Shown: positions 21,380 to 21,439 of the stretch, piece after piece
How the letters are laid out: every line of letters starts with the position of its first letter
Position numbering within the stretch: the first letter of the stretch is position 1
DNA from: CAYFUT01 sp964346395
Lineage (GTDB): Bacteria > Bacillota > Halanaerobiia > Halobacteroidales > Halobacteroidaceae
Direction of reading: 5' to 3'
NCBI GenBank assembly: GCA_964346395.1
Contig: CAYFUT010000045.1
Coordinates: forward strand, 1 to 21,439
DNA length: 21,439 nt
Program-made: the position numbers and the translations under genes
The notes under the pieces: model-generated
Database searches by the model: none
What the model was told of the DNA's origin: nothing
Seen by the model: only the letters and a program-made list of their open reading frames with translations

Positions 21380-21439
21380 GAATTTAAACAGGTTACAATC
21401 AAATTAAATTATAATTAGCGGCAACAAATTGAGGGTAAT

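Overview
The window suggests a low-GC, halophilic, anaerobic diderm Firmicute, most likely of the order Halanaerobiales (Halobacteroidaceae is my best guess, not proven). The reasons are AT-rich DNA with strong AGGAGG ribosome binding sites and textbook TTGACA/TATAAT promoters, very acidic exported proteins, HPr kinase and HutP as in Firmicutes, and an exported protein that looks like an outer-membrane beta-barrel, which implies an outer membrane. Every gene I can support lies on the + strand. I see no rRNA, tRNA, CRISPR array or insertion sequence.

Positions 1-8467 hold mixed housekeeping genes: a small Cys-rich protein, a heavy-metal-associated (HMA) fold protein without its metal cysteines, an RseC/MucC-like membrane protein, a Cof-type HAD phosphatase, a nicotinate phosphoribosyltransferase, a YesL-like (DUF624) membrane protein, a ROK sugar kinase, a broken lactose/cellobiose-type PTS EIIA gene, HPr kinase/phosphorylase (hprK), a HutP-like protein and a MATE efflux pump. 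The ROK kinase, PTS relic and HPr kinase form a small carbon-metabolism group.

Positions 8468-21330 form an extracellular starch/glycogen-degradation locus. A 655-base regulatory leader with two LacI/CcpA-type operator-like sites and a long hairpin precedes (1) an 891-residue exported, probably outer-membrane barrel protein with an N-terminal CBM48-like domain and a second similar domain inside the barrel region; (2) a 320-residue lipoprotein made of two carbohydrate-binding-like modules around a PEGA-like linker; (3) and (4) two tandem paralogous lipoprotein alpha-amylases of the GH13_5 (liquefying) type, the first with an extra CBM48-like module inserted in its C-terminal domain; (5) a decayed, internally deleted neopullulanase relic; and (6) an intact 1034-residue secreted neopullulanase-like GH13 enzyme. 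The C-terminal tail of (6) has the same three-part layout as lipoprotein (2).

My working model, which is inference: the lipoprotein amylases and the secreted neopullulanase cut starch at the cell surface, the module-rich lipoprotein and barrel protein hold the polymer, and the barrel lets maltodextrins through the outer membrane. This resembles the Bacteroidetes Sus system in logic but is assembled from a different part, a repeated CBM48-like beta-sandwich with a G-x-(M/F)-N-x-W signature present at least eight times in about 12 kb. No inner-membrane sugar transporter is seen in the window. A perfect consensus promoter at the right edge drives a gene beyond the window.
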